A stretch of DNA of 64,000 bases from Leptospira kirschneri serovar Cynopteri str. 3522 CT (GTDB lineage Bacteria; Spirochaetota; Leptospiria; Leptospirales; Leptospiraceae), in the NCBI RefSeq assembly GCF_000243695.2, contig NZ_AHMN02000004.1:666707-730706 (forward strand), written 5' to 3'. Shown here piece after piece: positions 41,696-52,666 of the stretch. The notes under the pieces are model-generated. The model saw nothing but the letters and a program-made list of their open reading frames with translations. It was not told the DNA's origin and searched no databases. The first letter of the stretch is position 1; each line of letters starts with the position of its first letter. Position numbers and translations under genes: made by a program.

Positions 41696-44238
41696 ATTTG
41701 GAAAGTACAGCGACTTCGGCAGAATATTGGAGCGATTTAGCGGACGCTCTCAACACACCTATGATGAAACAATTCCTTGCGATCAAAAAGGATTTTCCGG
41801 ATACGATTCTTTTTTTTCGGATGGGAGATTTTTACGAAATGTTTTTAGAGGATGCTAAAATCGCTTCCTCGATTTTAGATATCGCACTCACCAAAAGACA
41901 AAACGCGGTGCCTATGTGCGGGATTCCCTATCATTCCAAAGACAATTATATATCCCGACTTTTGAACGCAGGAAAAAAGATTGCTATTTGTGAACAGTCT
42001 AAGCCGGAAGAAGCGGGTTCTAAATTGATGACTCGGGACGTGGTTCGGATCATCACACCAGGAACCGTGATCGAGGAAAATCTTCTTTCAGGTTTTCAAA
42101 ACAACTATTTAGCAGTATTACATCTTAAAAAAAGTCTAATTTACTTTGCCATCGCCGATTTTTCGACTGGCGAAGTTTTCTATTCCTCCGTCTCGATTAC
42201 CAGTTTGGAAAGATTAGTAGCGGAATTAGAAAAATTTAAACCGTCAGAAATTTGTGTTCCAAAATCTGAACATTCTTTCTTTCAAGAATTAGAATATTTT
42301 AAAAATAGAGAATTTACAGTCTTAAAAGACCAAATAGAAACTTCCGAAAAAGATTCGTTTCAAATACTTTCAAAATATTTAAACGAATATATCCGAGAAA
42401 CATATAGAAATAACAAACTCGTTCTTAGAGAACCTAAAATACTGAGTTCTGGAAAGTTTTTGGAAATGGATCGGGAAACAATTCGTAATCTGGAACTTGT
42501 AGAAAACGAAAAAGAAAAGAACAATACTCTTTATTCTATATTCAATTTTTGCAATACTGCAAAAGGAAAAAGACTGCTCAAACAAAGGATACTATTCCCG
42601 GAATGTGATCCTGTTGTTCTTTATTCTCGTTGGGAAAAACAAGACATTCTTTTAAAAACCGTACTAGCTCCTTATATCACCGCGTTAAAAGACTTCGGAG
42701 ATTTAGAAAGAATTCTAACACGTTTTAGAGGAAACCACGCATATCCTAGGGATTTCCGTTCTCTATTAAACTCAATTTCTTCAGGTATGAAACTAAAAGA
42801 AGAATTGGAAAAAATTTCTTATCCGTTTTTGATCCCGGTCGAAGAATTAAAAAAAATTTCCGATTTTATCCAGGAACGCCTGCATCCGGAAGACGATCTA
42901 CCAGTGATTTTAGGAAACGGTATTTTTCTAAAAAAAGGATTCTCCCAAAAGCTGGATCAGGCCAGAGAAGCTGGGGTCAAAGGAAAAGATTGGATCTTAG
43001 ATTTAGAAACGGAAGAAAAAAAAAGAACCGGTTTAAATACATTAAAAATTCGTTATAATAAAATCGTAGGCTATTTTATAGAAATTTCCAGGATTCAAGC
43101 GGAACAAGCTCCTAAAGATTATCTCAAAAAACAAACTCTCGTAGGAAGCGAACGTTTTACGACGCCTAAGTTAGAAGAAATAGAAAGAACCATTCTAGAA
43201 GCAGATGAAATCATACAAGAAATAGAAAGAACAGAATTCAATCGAATGGTGGAAGAAGTCTTGAAATTTTCATCTTCACTTCTTTCTTTTTCGGAAGAAA
43301 TCGGAGATTTAGATTTTCAAATTTCGCTTTTAACCGCCAAAGACAAGTTTGGTTGGATTCGTCCAAAACTTTCCGAAGATCGTTCTTTAGATCTAAATGA
43401 CTCCAGACATCCGGTCGTGGAAGCGACTCTTCCACCCGGTCAAGAATTTATTCCCAATTCCGTTTATTTAGATACTCAGGACAAAGCGATCGCAGTTTTG
43501 ACAGGTCCGAATATGGCGGGTAAATCTACGTTTATGAGACAGATTGCCCTCAATCAGATCTTATTTCAGATAGGCGCATTTGTTCCTGCAAAATCTGCAA
43601 AACTTCCAATTGTAGATAAATTATTTACTAGGATCGGAGCGGGAGACAATCTCACCGCAGGAGAATCTACGTTCTTCGTGGAAATGAAAGAAACCGCGAA
43701 TATACTCAATCATTATACAGAGGATTCTTTAATTCTATTTGATGAAGTAGGTAGAGGAACTTCCACTTATGACGGAATGAGCATCGCTTGGTCTATTCTA
43801 GAATATCTATCTTCTTTGTCCGTAAGACCTAAGACTATCTTTGCCACACATTATCACGAACTTACGGAACTTTCCCGTTTAGGGGGAATATTCAATCTTT
43901 ATCTAGAAACTTTAGAAAAAGAAGATAGAGTTTTATTTCTTCGAAAAGTAAAAGTGGGAAAGGCAAAAAAATCTTTTGGGATCTATGTGGCAAAGATTGC
44001 GGGAGTTCCAGAACCAATTGTAAAAAGGGCAGCGGAACTACTAACCGATTTAGAATCCAAGAAAAAAGAAATTAAAATCCAAGAAGCACAACCTACACTA
44101 TTTACAGAACCAGAAACTAAAAATCTAATTTCACAAACGGAAGAATCTATTTTAAAACTCAAACTAGAAGAGATGACTCCGATAGAAGCATTAAAAACTC
44201 TGGAAGATTTTCAAAAGAAGTTAAGGAAACAGAAATAA
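41692..44238 (+). CDS. mutS: DNA mismatch repair protein MutS
   Basis: The 848-residue protein is MutS1-type. The mismatch-reading F47-Y-E49 motif is in MGDFYEMF, the Walker A is GPNMAGKST at 605-613, Walker B is ILFDEVGRGTS and a helix-turn-helix/clamp region follows. It recognises mispairs and, with MutL, starts excision. It begins inside the trpF stop codon. The 3' end overlaps convergent serB by 18 bases. The length is normal and all key motifs are intact. Confidence 0.98.
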   Translation: MNLESTATSAEYWSDLADALNTPMMKQFLAIKKDFPDTILFFRMGDFYEMFLEDAKIASSILDIALTKRQNAVPMCGIPYHSKDNYISRLLNAGKKIAICEQSKPEEAGSKLMTRDVVRIITPGTVIEENLLSGFQNNYLAVLHLKKSLIYFAIADFSTGEVFYSSVSITSLERLVAELEKFKPSEICVPKSEHSFFQELEYFKNREFTVLKDQIETSEKDSFQILSKYLNEYIRETYRNNKLVLREPKILSSGKFLEMDRETIRNLELVENEKEKNNTLYSIFNFCNTAKGKRLLKQRILFPECDPVVLYSRWEKQDILLKTVLAPYITALKDFGDLERILTRFRGNHAYPRDFRSLLNSISSGMKLKEELEKISYPFLIPVEELKKISDFIQERLHPEDDLPVILGNGIFLKKGFSQKLDQAREAGVKGKDWILDLETEEKKRTGLNTLKIRYNKIVGYFIEISRIQAEQAPKDYLKKQTLVGSERFTTPKLEEIERTILEADEIIQEIERTEFNRMVEEVLKFSSSLLSFSEEIGDLDFQISLLTAKDKFGWIRPKLSEDRSLDLNDSRHPVVEATLPPGQEFIPNSVYLDTQDKAIAVLTGPNMAGKSTFMRQIALNQILFQIGAFVPAKSAKLPIVDKLFTRIGAGDNLTAGESTFFVEMKETANILNHYTEDSLILFDEVGRGTSTYDGMSIAWSILEYLSSLSVRPKTIFATHYHELTELSRLGGIFNLYLETLEKEDRVLFLRKVKVGKAKKSFGIYVAKIAGVPEPIVKRAAELLTDLESKKKEIKIQEAQPTLFTEPETKNLISQTEESILKLKLEEMTPIEALKTLEDFQKKLRKQK

Positions 44239-45102
44239 AAGAACGTCCATCGGAGCAAAATCGATCCAGTTTACGATCTGCTTTTTTAAACCTTCCTTTG
44301 CGTGAAAACCGATTCCAATTCCGGCTTCGTTTAACATCAAAGAATCATTTGCACCGTCGCCAATCGCCACCACTTGAGAAGGACGAATTTTTTCGCGATC
44401 TCGAATTGTTTTTAAACATTCTGATTTCTTATTTTTATCTACGATTTCTCCAAGAACGTTTCCGGAAAGTTCTCCATTTATTTTTTCCAAAACGTTTGCA
44501 TAAACTTCGTCTATTCCGTATTGTTTTTGAAACATTTCTAAAATATCCGTAAAACCTCCGGAAAAAACTGCGGTTCTAGTATTATTTTCTTTTAATATTT
44601 TCAGAAGTCTTTCTACACCAGTATTCAATTCCAATTTAGGATATAATTCCGTAAAAATGGAACTAGAAAGACCTTTTAGATGGATACATCTTTTTTTTAA
44701 AGCCTCATTAAAATCTAGGTTTCCTTCCATCGCTTCTTTGGTCACGGAAGCTACTTTCTCATAAACTCCGGCGAGTCTTGCCAATTCGTCTATAACCTCT
44801 TGACGGATCAAGGTTGAATCCATATCAAACGCGAAAAAACTTTTTTCCTTAGGATCCAACAAACGATTCACTTGAATCAAATCCGCACCTTTTTTAGAAA
44901 ACGTTTCTCTCCATTGAAGTAATTCGGAGCGTTCTAAAACACGCGGAATTTTCCATTCGATACAATTCCAAAAACCTCTATTCCGAATTTTAGAAGAAGA
45001 AAGTAAAAACGTTTCTTCCGGTTTTAAAGAAATAAAATCCCCCATTCCTAATAGAATTTCCTTTCGAATTTCTTCCGGTTTTTCTGTAAGGATTAAAAGC
45101 AA
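44221..45102 (-). CDS. serB: Phosphoserine phosphatase
   Basis: The 293-residue enzyme of the HAD superfamily makes serine from phosphoserine. Its motif I is D93-M-D95-S-T in FAFDMDSTLI, motif II is VFSGGFTDIL and motifs III/IV are DKNKKSECLK and AIGDGANDSLML. An N-terminal extension of about 85 residues fits the SerB class with a regulatory domain, though no ACT motif was verified. It is the last gene of a short operon with the SGNH lipoprotein (seven bases upstream) and the 58-residue gene. Confidence 0.93.
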   Translation of the reverse strand: MLLILTEKPEEIRKEILLGMGDFISLKPEETFLLSSSKIRNRGFWNCIEWKIPRVLERSELLQWRETFSKKGADLIQVNRLLDPKEKSFFAFDMDSTLIRQEVIDELARLAGVYEKVASVTKEAMEGNLDFNEALKKRCIHLKGLSSSIFTELYPKLELNTGVERLLKILKENNTRTAVFSGGFTDILEMFQKQYGIDEVYANVLEKINGELSGNVLGEIVDKNKKSECLKTIRDREKIRPSQVVAIGDGANDSLMLNEAGIGIGFHAKEGLKKQIVNWIDFAPMDVLLFLFP

Positions 45103-45109
45103 GGGAACC

Positions 45110-45856
45110 TTAAAAATAGGGTAAAAGTATGGGTTTTAGTTTATGAATCCAGGCCCGATATGCTTTTTCATTCACGTGAATTTTATCCTGTCCTGGCCAA
45201 AATTCCGAATCCAAAACGGGTCGATCCTTTTCTCTCAAGAATTGCCAACCGTCCAAAAATTCCACATTCTTATAAGATCGAATGATAGAAATCCAGGTAA
45301 GATTGATTACTGGGGAAACCCTATTTACGGTTTGATTTCGGACGGGAGGAATTCCTAAAACGACTATTTTTATATTCGGGTTGAATTTGAGAATTTTTTC
45401 TAAAATTCGATTTAGATTCATTTCCGTAATATGCAGGCATTTTCCTTGAATGAGATCATTTCCACCAATCTCTAAAACGATTGCTTTTGGGTTTAAACTT
45501 AAAACGTCTTCTTCTATTCTTTCCAGAAGAGTTTCCGTCATATCTCCGCCGATTCCGCGGTTAACCGCACCTGGAAATTCTTGGATCATCAGTTCTTTGG
45601 GAAATAATTGAATCAAAGAATCTCCTACAAAGACTATATTTGCAGATTTAATTTTCTGATTTTCGTTTTTATAAAAATTTCGAAGCTCGGCCCATGCAGA
45701 TTTATACATTCCGAAAGTCTCGGAATCACGGAAGCCAGACCCAGACCAACATTCAAAGTCAGGGCTCGAATAATCATCCGTATATGATTTCTTAATCAAG
45801 GAAGAGCAGTAAGTAAAAAGAAAAAGCAAAGAAATTGAAAAAAGAAACTTTGCCAA
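45110..45856 (-). CDS. SGNH/GDSL-type hydrolase lipoprotein
   Basis: The 248-residue protein has a signal peptide and a relaxed lipobox ending at C17 (LFTYCSS), so it is probably a lipoprotein. The hydrolase blocks are complete: block I FVGDSL with nucleophile S80, block II NRGIGGD, block III IGGND, and block V DKIHVNEKAY with the Asp/His pair. SGNH enzymes deacylate lipids or deacetylate surface glycans. It sits in a tight operon with serB and the 58-residue gene, seven bases on either side. Confidence 0.88.
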   Translation of the reverse strand: MAKFLFSISLLFLFTYCSSLIKKSYTDDYSSPDFECWSGSGFRDSETFGMYKSAWAELRNFYKNENQKIKSANIVFVGDSLIQLFPKELMIQEFPGAVNRGIGGDMTETLLERIEEDVLSLNPKAIVLEIGGNDLIQGKCLHITEMNLNRILEKILKFNPNIKIVVLGIPPVRNQTVNRVSPVINLTWISIIRSYKNVEFLDGWQFLREKDRPVLDSEFWPGQDKIHVNEKAYRAWIHKLKPILLPYF

Positions 45857-45863
45857 AGATAAA

Positions 45864-46040
45864 TTACTGCTCCTGCGGTTCTTTCATGTGAAAACGTTTA
45901 TGCCAATCCGCGATTTGTGCTTGAAGATAGTCTTCGGAATCACAAATTCGAAACTCAATCGGATTGTTGGAGGCAGTATCAATCAGCTTAGCTTCTATAT
46001 AACCGTTTTTCAGCTTATTGATTTCTATTTTATATTTCAT
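45864..46040 (-). CDS. Small conserved-looking protein of 58 residues
   Basis: The ORF starts at ATG 46040 with GGAG eight bases upstream and ends at TAA seven bases before the SGNH lipoprotein gene. The product begins MKYKIEINKLKNGYIEAKL and contains EFRICDSEDYLQAQIADWHKRF. It has a likely two-strand start followed by an amphipathic helix, and no membrane or signal segment. It is not recognised by family, but the start context and tight operon spacing support it as a real gene. Confidence 0.7.
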   Translation of the reverse strand: MKYKIEINKLKNGYIEAKLIDTASNNPIEFRICDSEDYLQAQIADWHKRFHMKEPQEQ

Positions 46041-46411
46041 TCATCAAACTCCAGTAATGCCAGGTTTTTAGATCAACGTAGGCTTTCAATCGATTCTAAA
46101 AAAGCGAACAACCTTTTTCAGATCCCAAAAGAATAACTTTAAATCTGACATTTCCATATTGTTTTTTCAATTTTTTTCATTTCGAAATTCAAACAACAAG
46201 ACACATAACGCGTTTGAAAATCGAATTCTACTTTTCTTCGCCTAAATCGTGTTTCTTGTTAAACCTAACTTCATATTCAAATTCGGGAATTTTAAATTAC
46301 GAAACGGTGTATAACAATCCATATTGTTCTCAGACTCAATTTAATAAAAAAAAGTTGCTGGGAAAGCTTAAAAAATATCAAAATCCATTTTTTTTGAAAT
46401 TTTTTAAGTTT
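46041..46411. other. Gap between bioB and the serB operon
   Basis: The 371 bases contain the promoter region for the leftward small-gene operon, near the right of 46040, and an AT-rich stretch after the bioB stop (T-rich tracts around 46385-46430). A plus-strand ORF at 46214-46465 runs antisense into the end of bioB and is low-complexity, so it is not called. No clear terminator was found. Confidence 0.55.
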
Positions 46412-47518
46412 TTAAAATTTCTTAAATTTATAGAGTTCTGGAAAATTTTTCTCAGAATAAAATGATTCCGTGCCGAAATCTTCTGGAAGAATTTCTCCAT
46501 TGGATAGTTCAGGAACAAAACCGGCGTCCCGAATCATCGCAACCGTCTCTAAAATCTCCGAACCTTTTACATTTAAATAGCCGGAAGAGAATAAAGAATT
46601 AGCGGCAAACAAGGCTGTCGCGGAAAGACTTCTAAGATGTCCTTCCCTTCCAGCCGCAATTCGAATTTCGGAATCCGGATTTATCAATCGAAACATACAA
46701 AGAATTCTTACACAAAGTTCCGGAGTCAAAACATTTGGATTCTGGATCGCATGTCCTTTTACTGGAATGAAAAAATTCACTGGAATTGAAATTACACGAA
46801 AGGATTTTAGTTCAAAAGCAACATCCACAATATCTTGAAGCGATTCACCCATTCCCACAATCACTCCGCTACACATTCCGATTCCGGCCTTAGAAACCGA
46901 GTCCAATGTCTCGGCTCTTTGTAAATAAGTATGAGTATCACAGATTTCCGGATAATGATTTTCGGAAGTATTGAGATTATGATTGTAACGATCTAGACCA
47001 GCCTCTTTTAAAACTTGAGCTTTTTCTACATCTAACAAACCAGCAGAAAGACAAACCTTCATGTTGAGTTCGTCTGTAATTCTTTGAATGGTAGAAGCAA
47101 GTTTTTCAGTTGTTAATTGGTTTGGCCCTGTTCCAGAAGTTACCATACAAAAACGATAAGCTCCGTTTTTTTTGGCCTGAACCGCATCCTCATAAATCTC
47201 TTGTTCAGATTTCATAGGATATTCCTGAACTCCTGAGTTTGCGTTCTTTCTTTGAGCACAGTAACCGCAGTCTTCCGGACAATGACCGTTTTTGATATTA
47301 TCTAAAATATGAATTCTTACTTTATTTTCGAAGTAACGATTTCTTTCTTGAAACGCTTTATCTAAGCAAGTAGTTAAAGGAATGACGCCGTTTAGAATTT
47401 CTAAACCTTCTTCTTTTGTAATTACACTTGGAACTTCGGAGAATATTTTTTCGGATGTCTTGAGCATTCTGCAGACAGATTCAAGCAAATGAGTTTTCTT
47501 GAAAAGTCTAATTCCCAA
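46412..47518 (-). CDS. bioB: Biotin synthase (radical SAM)
   Basis: The 368-residue enzyme inserts sulfur into dethiobiotin. The SAM-binding C80-x3-C84-x2-C87 cluster is in [11 protein letters not shown], and conserved [10 protein letters not shown] and YLNVKG segments follow. The 47518 start is TTG (MGIRLF) and overlaps bioA by 11 bases; the first ATG is at codon 18 (47467). Neither has a strong ribosome-binding site, so the start is uncertain. It is the last gene of a bioF-bioD-bioA-bioB run. Confidence 0.95.
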   Translation of the reverse strand: MGIRLFKKTHLLESVCRMLKTSEKIFSEVPSVITKEEGLEILNGVIPLTTCLDKAFQERNRYFENKVRIHILDNIKNGHCPEDCGYCAQRKNANSGVQEYPMKSEQEIYEDAVQAKKNGAYRFCMVTSGTGPNQLTTEKLASTIQRITDELNMKVCLSAGLLDVEKAQVLKEAGLDRYNHNLNTSENHYPEICDTHTYLQRAETLDSVSKAGIGMCSGVIVGMGESLQDIVDVAFELKSFRVISIPVNFFIPVKGHAIQNPNVLTPELCVRILCMFRLINPDSEIRIAAGREGHLRSLSATALFAANSLFSSGYLNVKGSEILETVAMIRDAGFVPELSNGEILPEDFGTESFYSEKNFPELYKFKKF

Positions 47519-48809
47519 AAGAAATTTCAGAGAGTGTTTCCCGAATCGCGGAAAAGATTTTTTCCAAAGAAGAATTTTCTATATTGTACGGAGGAGTAAT
47601 ATAAATCACGTTTCCCAAAGGACGAAGTAAAACTCCTTTTTCTAAAAATTTCTTCTTGAGAATTTTATTTCCAGGATAATGATAACCGCTTTCTTTACCT
47701 ACTTCTAATTCTAAAACTCCTACGGCTCCTAAAACCCTACAATCTTTTACTACTTTTGGAAATTCTTTCGCGATCTTTTTTAAATCAACATTGAGTTTGG
47801 ATTCTAACTTTGCAATTTGTTGCAATCGATTCTCTTCAAAAAAAATTTTTAAAGAAGCAAGCGCCGCAGAACAAGCAATCGGATTTCCGGTCATAGTATG
47901 TCCGTGGTAAAATCCTTTTTCCGGATCAGAGGTTACAAAAGCAGAATGAATCCGATCGTTTGTCAAAGTCACGGCAACTGCAGAGACACCAGCGCTCAAT
48001 CCTTTTGCCAACGCAATAAAATCGGGCCGTATCTTTGCTTTTTGATAAGCGAAAATAGATCCGGTTCTGCCAAAACCGGTAAAAACCTCATCCACCAAAA
48101 GCAAACTACCGTATTTTTTGGCGATGGTTTCCAATTTTTGAAGAACTTCTTCTTTATAAAAGATCATTCCTCCAGAACCTAGGATCAAAGGTTCAATTAC
48201 AATTCCTGCAACTGATTTTGGATTTTTTTGAAAAAATTCCTCTATCGGTTCAATACATTCTACTTTGCAAGATTCCGGTTTTTTACCCATAGGACAAAAG
48301 CTACAATTTGGAGTTTGAAACTCTTTCGTAGGAAACATCAATCCTTGAAACACACGATTGAAGACAGAATTTCCGCCGACGCTCATAGTCCCGATTGTAT
48401 CTCCGTGATAAGAAACATTCCATTTTATGAATATTCTTCGATCGATTTCTCCCGTATTTTGAAAATATTGATACGCAAGTTTGATCATAATTTCAACGGC
48501 AGTCGAACCGTTGTCCGAATATAAAACTTTTTGAAACAGCCCGTCTGTAATTTTTAAAAGTTCGGCAGCAAGTTTTTCGGCAGGATCGTGGGTAAAACCC
48601 GCGAGTAAAACATGATCTAATTTTTCCAACTGATCCTTAACCGCTTGAACGATCTTAGGATGATTGTGTCCGTGAATACTTACCCACCAGGAAGAAATTC
48701 CATCTATATAAGAATTTCCTAATTCATCATATAAAAATTCGCCTTTGGCTCTTTCTATTTTTAAGGGAGAATCCGGTTCGAATTGTAGAGTAAAAGGATA
48801 CCAGATCAT
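47508..48809 (-). CDS. bioA: Adenosylmethionine-8-amino-7-oxononanoate aminotransferase
   Basis: The 433-residue class III aminotransferase makes DAPA from KAPA. It has the BioA-specific start [10 protein letters not shown] and [17 protein letters not shown], the [14 protein letters not shown] motif and the PLP lysine in [11 protein letters not shown] four-base overlap with bioD upstream and an 11-base overlap with bioB downstream confirm the operon context, which rules out argD-like alternatives. Confidence 0.97.
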   Translation of the reverse strand: MIWYPFTLQFEPDSPLKIERAKGEFLYDELGNSYIDGISSWWVSIHGHNHPKIVQAVKDQLEKLDHVLLAGFTHDPAEKLAAELLKITDGLFQKVLYSDNGSTAVEIMIKLAYQYFQNTGEIDRRIFIKWNVSYHGDTIGTMSVGGNSVFNRVFQGLMFPTKEFQTPNCSFCPMGKKPESCKVECIEPIEEFFQKNPKSVAGIVIEPLILGSGGMIFYKEEVLQKLETIAKKYGSLLLVDEVFTGFGRTGSIFAYQKAKIRPDFIALAKGLSAGVSAVAVTLTNDRIHSAFVTSDPEKGFYHGHTMTGNPIACSAALASLKIFFEENRLQQIAKLESKLNVDLKKIAKEFPKVVKDCRVLGAVGVLELEVGKESGYHYPGNKILKKKFLEKGVLLRPLGNVIYITPPYNIENSSLEKIFSAIRETLSEISFGN

Positions 48810-49474
48810 ACCAGTATATTTTTTATAGATTCGTCTAAATCAAATCGTGGAATACATTCATTTTGAAAACATTCACAACTGATCCTTTCGTTAGAATTCA
48901 AAAAGAAACTTCCAAGAGAAATTACGCCGCTCCATTCCGTAATCGTTCGAATATTATCTTCCGTAGTTTTATCTGGAACTCCTAGAAAATAAATTCCCTT
49001 CAAATCAATATTTCTATTTTGAATCGCTTCAATAGAAAGAAGAGTCTGATTGATCGCACCCAAAGAAATAGGCGCCACTAAAATCAAAGGAATCTCCGCT
49101 TGACGGATTACTTCTAAGGTAAGCATTCTACGATTCAATGGTACGAGCAAACCACCCGCTCCTTCTACAATGATTTTCTCGTCTCGAATGCTATAAAGAT
49201 GTCTAGAAAGTTCGTCTGTGTCAATTTCAGTTCCTTCCAATTCGGAAGAATAGTGAGGAGAACCTGCAAACGCTAAAGAATAGTAGTTTTTTAAAACATA
49301 ACTTTCGTGCAATCCTGTAAGACGCATTAGAGTGACACGATCACTATCGTCTCCGGTCTGAACCGGTTTAAAATACTTAAGTCCTAAAGACTCTCCGTAT
49401 TTTCCTAAAATGAGAGAACTAAAAAAAGTTTTCCCTACATCGGTTCCAGTACCTCCTATAAAAACTGCCATCAA
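48806..49474 (-). CDS. bioD: Dethiobiotin synthetase
   Basis: The 222-residue ATP-dependent enzyme closes the ureido ring of dethiobiotin. It has the P-loop [11 protein letters not shown] near its start, [10 protein letters not shown] and [12 protein letters not shown], all BioD signatures. It overlaps bioF upstream and bioA downstream by four bases each. The length matches the family. Confidence 0.97.
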   Translation of the reverse strand: MMAVFIGGTGTDVGKTFFSSLILGKYGESLGLKYFKPVQTGDDSDRVTLMRLTGLHESYVLKNYYSLAFAGSPHYSSELEGTEIDTDELSRHLYSIRDEKIIVEGAGGLLVPLNRRMLTLEVIRQAEIPLILVAPISLGAINQTLLSIEAIQNRNIDLKGIYFLGVPDKTTEDNIRTITEWSGVISLGSFFLNSNERISCECFQNECIPRFDLDESIKNILV

Positions 49475-50601
49475 AACTCCGGTAAGATAGAAATCAATTT
49501 TTCTAATATAGATTCAATCGTATCGGAATGAATACTGATTCTAAGTCTGGGAACGTTTACAGTGGGTGGCCGAATTGCCTTTACATAAAGTCCGCTTTTT
49601 CTACAAAGTTCTGCGGCCTCTAAAACCTCTTTTTCTGACGGAAATAATACAGGAACAATCTGGGATTCAGAAGTGGTCTTTGGATAATTTTTAGTCTGAA
49701 TAGAAACTCTAAAACGATCCGCCTTTTGTAAAAGATCTATTCTTTCTTTTTCCATAGACTTTACAATCGAAATAGAGGTAGGAATCGCATGTACAATTGC
49801 AGGCATAGGTGCTGTGGAATAAATGAATGTTCTCATTTTGTTGATCAAAAACTCCTTTCCGATTTTAGAAGTTCCAATCCAGGCGCCTTCTAAACCTAAA
49901 GATTTCCCACTTGTATATGTGATAAAATCCACTTCTTTGATTTTTTCCAAACCTAAAACTTGAGAAACCCTACCCTCTCCTTTTTGTCCAAATACACCAA
50001 TTCCATGCGCATCGTCTAAAATCAGAACCGCATCATATTTATTTTTAAGATAGAGAAGATCCTCGATCGATGCCAGATCCCCATCCATACTAAAGACGGT
50101 TTCAGACACGATGATTTTTTCTTTTCTATTGGACTTTTGAAGAAGTTCCTCTAAATGATTTAAGTTTAGATGTTTATAATATGTTTTTTGTGCGCCGGAA
50201 AGACGGATTCCGTCTAAAAGCGAAGCGTGATTAAGCCTATCCGTAAAAATTTCAGACTTCGCGTTTGCAATACAAGAAATCAATCCTACGTTGGCTGAGT
50301 AACCGTTTGAGACCCAAAGAGAAGTTTCTGTTCCTATCCATTCCGAGCAAGTTTGTTCAGCTTTTTCAAAAGAACTTCTATGTCCACTGACTAAACGAGA
50401 AGCACCAGAACCAGCACCATAAAGTTCCAGTCCTTCTTTTAAACTTTTGATAAGTTTAGGATGACGTGTAAGTCCTAGATAATCGTTAGAAGATAAATCT
50501 ACTCCGTAAGGAATTTCTAAAGATCGAAATAGAAAATCCTTTTTCAAAGATTCTAAAACGAAAGAGGTTTTCTGAATGAAAGTAGATGGACTCAGGTTCA
50601 A
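49471..50601 (-). CDS. bioF: 8-amino-7-oxononanoate synthase
   Basis: The 376-residue PLP enzyme joins pimeloyl-thioester and alanine to make KAPA. Motifs include [44 protein letters not shown] and the PLP lysine in [14 protein letters not shown]. Its stop overlaps bioD by four bases, and it starts 17 bases after mdh. The operon has bioF, bioD, bioA and bioB but no bioC, bioH or bioW in the window, so the pimeloyl source is encoded elsewhere. Confidence 0.96.
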   Translation of the reverse strand: MNLSPSTFIQKTSFVLESLKKDFLFRSLEIPYGVDLSSNDYLGLTRHPKLIKSLKEGLELYGAGSGASRLVSGHRSSFEKAEQTCSEWIGTETSLWVSNGYSANVGLISCIANAKSEIFTDRLNHASLLDGIRLSGAQKTYYKHLNLNHLEELLQKSNRKEKIIVSETVFSMDGDLASIEDLLYLKNKYDAVLILDDAHGIGVFGQKGEGRVSQVLGLEKIKEVDFITYTSGKSLGLEGAWIGTSKIGKEFLINKMRTFIYSTAPMPAIVHAIPTSISIVKSMEKERIDLLQKADRFRVSIQTKNYPKTTSESQIVPVLFPSEKEVLEAAELCRKSGLYVKAIRPPTVNVPRLRISIHSDTIESILEKLISILPEF

Positions 50602-50618
50602 AAAACCTCTTTGAAATT

Positions 50619-51599
50619 TTAGAGCATTTCCTTCACTTCATTTCTTTCGGAAATAAGCTCTTCATGAGTGATTTTGAATTTTTCTTTTGCAAAATCGTTC
50701 AATGAAATACCTTGAATAATTTCAACTTTCTTTCCGTCTGACTTTAAAGGAAATCCAAAGATAAGTCCTTTTTCTGCTCCGTAAGATCCATCGGAAACCA
50801 CCGCCGCAGAAAAACAATCTCCAGGCGCAGTAGGAGTGATGATTCCCCGAACCGTGTCCACTACTCCATTCGCTGCGCTTGCCGCAGAAGAAGCGCCTCT
50901 TGCTTTAATAATCTCTGCGCCTCTTTGTTGTACATTCTTGATAAAATCACCTTTTAACCATTCGTGATCTGAGATTACGTCGGTAACCGGTTTTCCGGAA
51001 ATCTTCGCATTGTAAAAGTCAGGATACTGAGTAGCAGAATGATTTCCCCAAATTCCAAGATGAGTCACTTCTTTTACGGGAACTCCTGCCTTAGAAGCAA
51101 GTTGAGACTTTGCTCTATTTTCATCCAATTTAGTCATCGCAAACCAACGATCTTGAGAAATTCCCTTTGCGTTGTTCATAGCGATCAAACAGTTTGTATT
51201 ACAAGGATTCCCAACTACTAGAATTCTCACGTCAGAGGCGGCGTTTTTTTCAATTGCTTTTCCCTGATTTACAAAAATTCCACCGTTGATTTTGAGTAGA
51301 TCTCCTCTTTCCATTCCAGCTTTTCTAGGAACGGAACCAACTAACAACGCCCAGTTGATCTCTTTAAAAGCCGTGTCCAAATCGGAAGAGACGGTCACCT
51401 TTTGCAGAAGAGGAAACGCACAGTCTTCCAATTCCATAATGACACCTTTAGCCGCAGGAATCGCAGCTTCCAATTCAAGCATCTGAATTTCAACTGCAGT
51501 ATCGGCGCCGAACATTTGTCCCGAAGCAATTCTAAAAAGTAAAGAATATCCGATTTGTCCCGCAGCGCCTGTAACAGCGACTTTTACCGTCTTACTCAT
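50619..51599 (-). CDS. mdh: Malate dehydrogenase
   Basis: The 326-residue enzyme interconverts malate and oxaloacetate with NAD(H) in the TCA cycle. The N-terminal [10 protein letters not shown] binds NAD, and [22 protein letters not shown] and [14 protein letters not shown] mark the MDH type-2 family with catalytic Asp/His. It lies 20 bases after the DsbA-like gene and 17 bases before bioF on the same strand, so a central metabolic enzyme appears to share a transcript with the biotin genes. Confidence 0.97.
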   Translation of the reverse strand: MSKTVKVAVTGAAGQIGYSLLFRIASGQMFGADTAVEIQMLELEAAIPAAKGVIMELEDCAFPLLQKVTVSSDLDTAFKEINWALLVGSVPRKAGMERGDLLKINGGIFVNQGKAIEKNAASDVRILVVGNPCNTNCLIAMNNAKGISQDRWFAMTKLDENRAKSQLASKAGVPVKEVTHLGIWGNHSATQYPDFYNAKISGKPVTDVISDHEWLKGDFIKNVQQRGAEIIKARGASSAASAANGVVDTVRGIITPTAPGDCFSAAVVSDGSYGAEKGLIFGFPLKSDGKKVEIIQGISLNDFAKEKFKITHEELISERNEVKEML

Positions 51600-51619
51600 A
51601 TTTGGGTGACTCCTAATTT

Positions 51620-52666
51620 TTAATTTTTAAGTTCTTGATCAATTACTTTGATAAAAGCTTCCATCGGTTGAGCACCTTCTATCATAACTCCGTTGATAAA
51701 AAATGCAGGTGTTCCGCTAACCCCGTATTTTTCACCTTCTGCCATATCCGCTTCCACTTCTTTACGCACTTCAGAATCGTTCACACATTGACTAAAAGCT
51801 TTCATATCTAATCCTAAACCTCTTGCTAAATCCAAAACTCTTTCCTTAGGAAGGTTCCCGGAATTATCAAAAAGAACTTTGAAAAATTCCCAATATTTTC
51901 CTTGAGAAGCAGAACAGTTAGCTGCAATATGCGCAAACATTGCGTTTGGATGAAAAGAAAGAGGATAATCTCTAAAAACCCAACGGATTTGATCTTTGTA
52001 TTTTTCTCTTAACTGAGAGTTTACGGACTGACTTCTTTTACAGAATGGACATTCAAAATCGGAAAACTCTATCACTGTGACTTTTGCGTTTTCCGGTCCG
52101 ATAGAAGGATTGTTTCCAGCCAGAATTGTATTATCTCTGAGAGGAGGAAGTTCTTTGACCTTTACAGAAATATTATATTGATTTCGAAGTTGCCCAAAAA
52201 AAGTATTTCTTGCTTCTTCTTTTTTTTGCGAAATGAGATGATTTTCAATTTCGGCTTTCACTTGATCGAAAGATTTTCCTTTGAGCGCTGGAGAATTTTT
52301 ATACTGTTCATAAACCGCTCGCATTTCTTCGATACTAGGAGCGGGGACCGAAGGTTCTAAAAGTTCTTTTTCAGAAACATTACGTTCTTTTGCTGCAAGA
52401 GAGACTACTTTTTTACTAGCAAATTCGGAAAGAACACGATAAAGACGATCATTTGTTTCCGAATAAAACTTACGAGCAATTCTAGGATTCTCTTTTTCAA
52501 CGTCTTTGATCGTATAATTTTTGCCGTTAATTTCAACGACTCCATCGGGAGAAAAATAGGAAATCAGCGGAAAAATGGTAAATGCGATATAAATCAAAAA
52601 AATAGCTGAAAGTATCAGCAGGGGTCTGAATTCCTTAGTTTTCAGTTTTTCGATTATGTCTTTCAT
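51620..52666 (-). CDS. DsbA-like thiol oxidoreductase, membrane-anchored
   Basis: The 348-residue protein has an N-terminal transmembrane anchor (about residues 16-35), a helical region (about 45-170, with [12 protein letters not shown] and [14 protein letters not shown]) similar to the SurA/PpiC N-terminal chaperone fold, and a C-terminal thioredoxin-like domain with C206-P-F-C209 and the cis-proline [12 protein letters not shown]. It should act in the periplasm on disulfides. Fusion of a SurA-like helical region to a DsbA-type domain is unusual; the helical assignment is inferred. It is the first gene of the leftward run into mdh and bioFDAB. Confidence 0.87.
   Translation of the reverse strand: MKDIIEKLKTKEFRPLLILSAIFLIYIAFTIFPLISYFSPDGVVEINGKNYTIKDVEKENPRIARKFYSETNDRLYRVLSEFASKKVVSLAAKERNVSEKELLEPSVPAPSIEEMRAVYEQYKNSPALKGKSFDQVKAEIENHLISQKKEEARNTFFGQLRNQYNISVKVKELPPLRDNTILAGNNPSIGPENAKVTVIEFSDFECPFCKRSQSVNSQLREKYKDQIRWVFRDYPLSFHPNAMFAHIAANCSASQGKYWEFFKVLFDNSGNLPKERVLDLARGLGLDMKAFSQCVNDSEVRKEVEADMAEGEKYGVSGTPAFFINGVMIEGAQPMEAFIKVIDQELKN

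Noticed and set aside
46214..46465. 83-codon plus-strand ORF near the end of bioB
   Set aside because: Its C-terminus is repetitive Lys/Phe from AT-rich sequence, it is antisense to the 3' end of bioB, and there is no ribosome-binding site.
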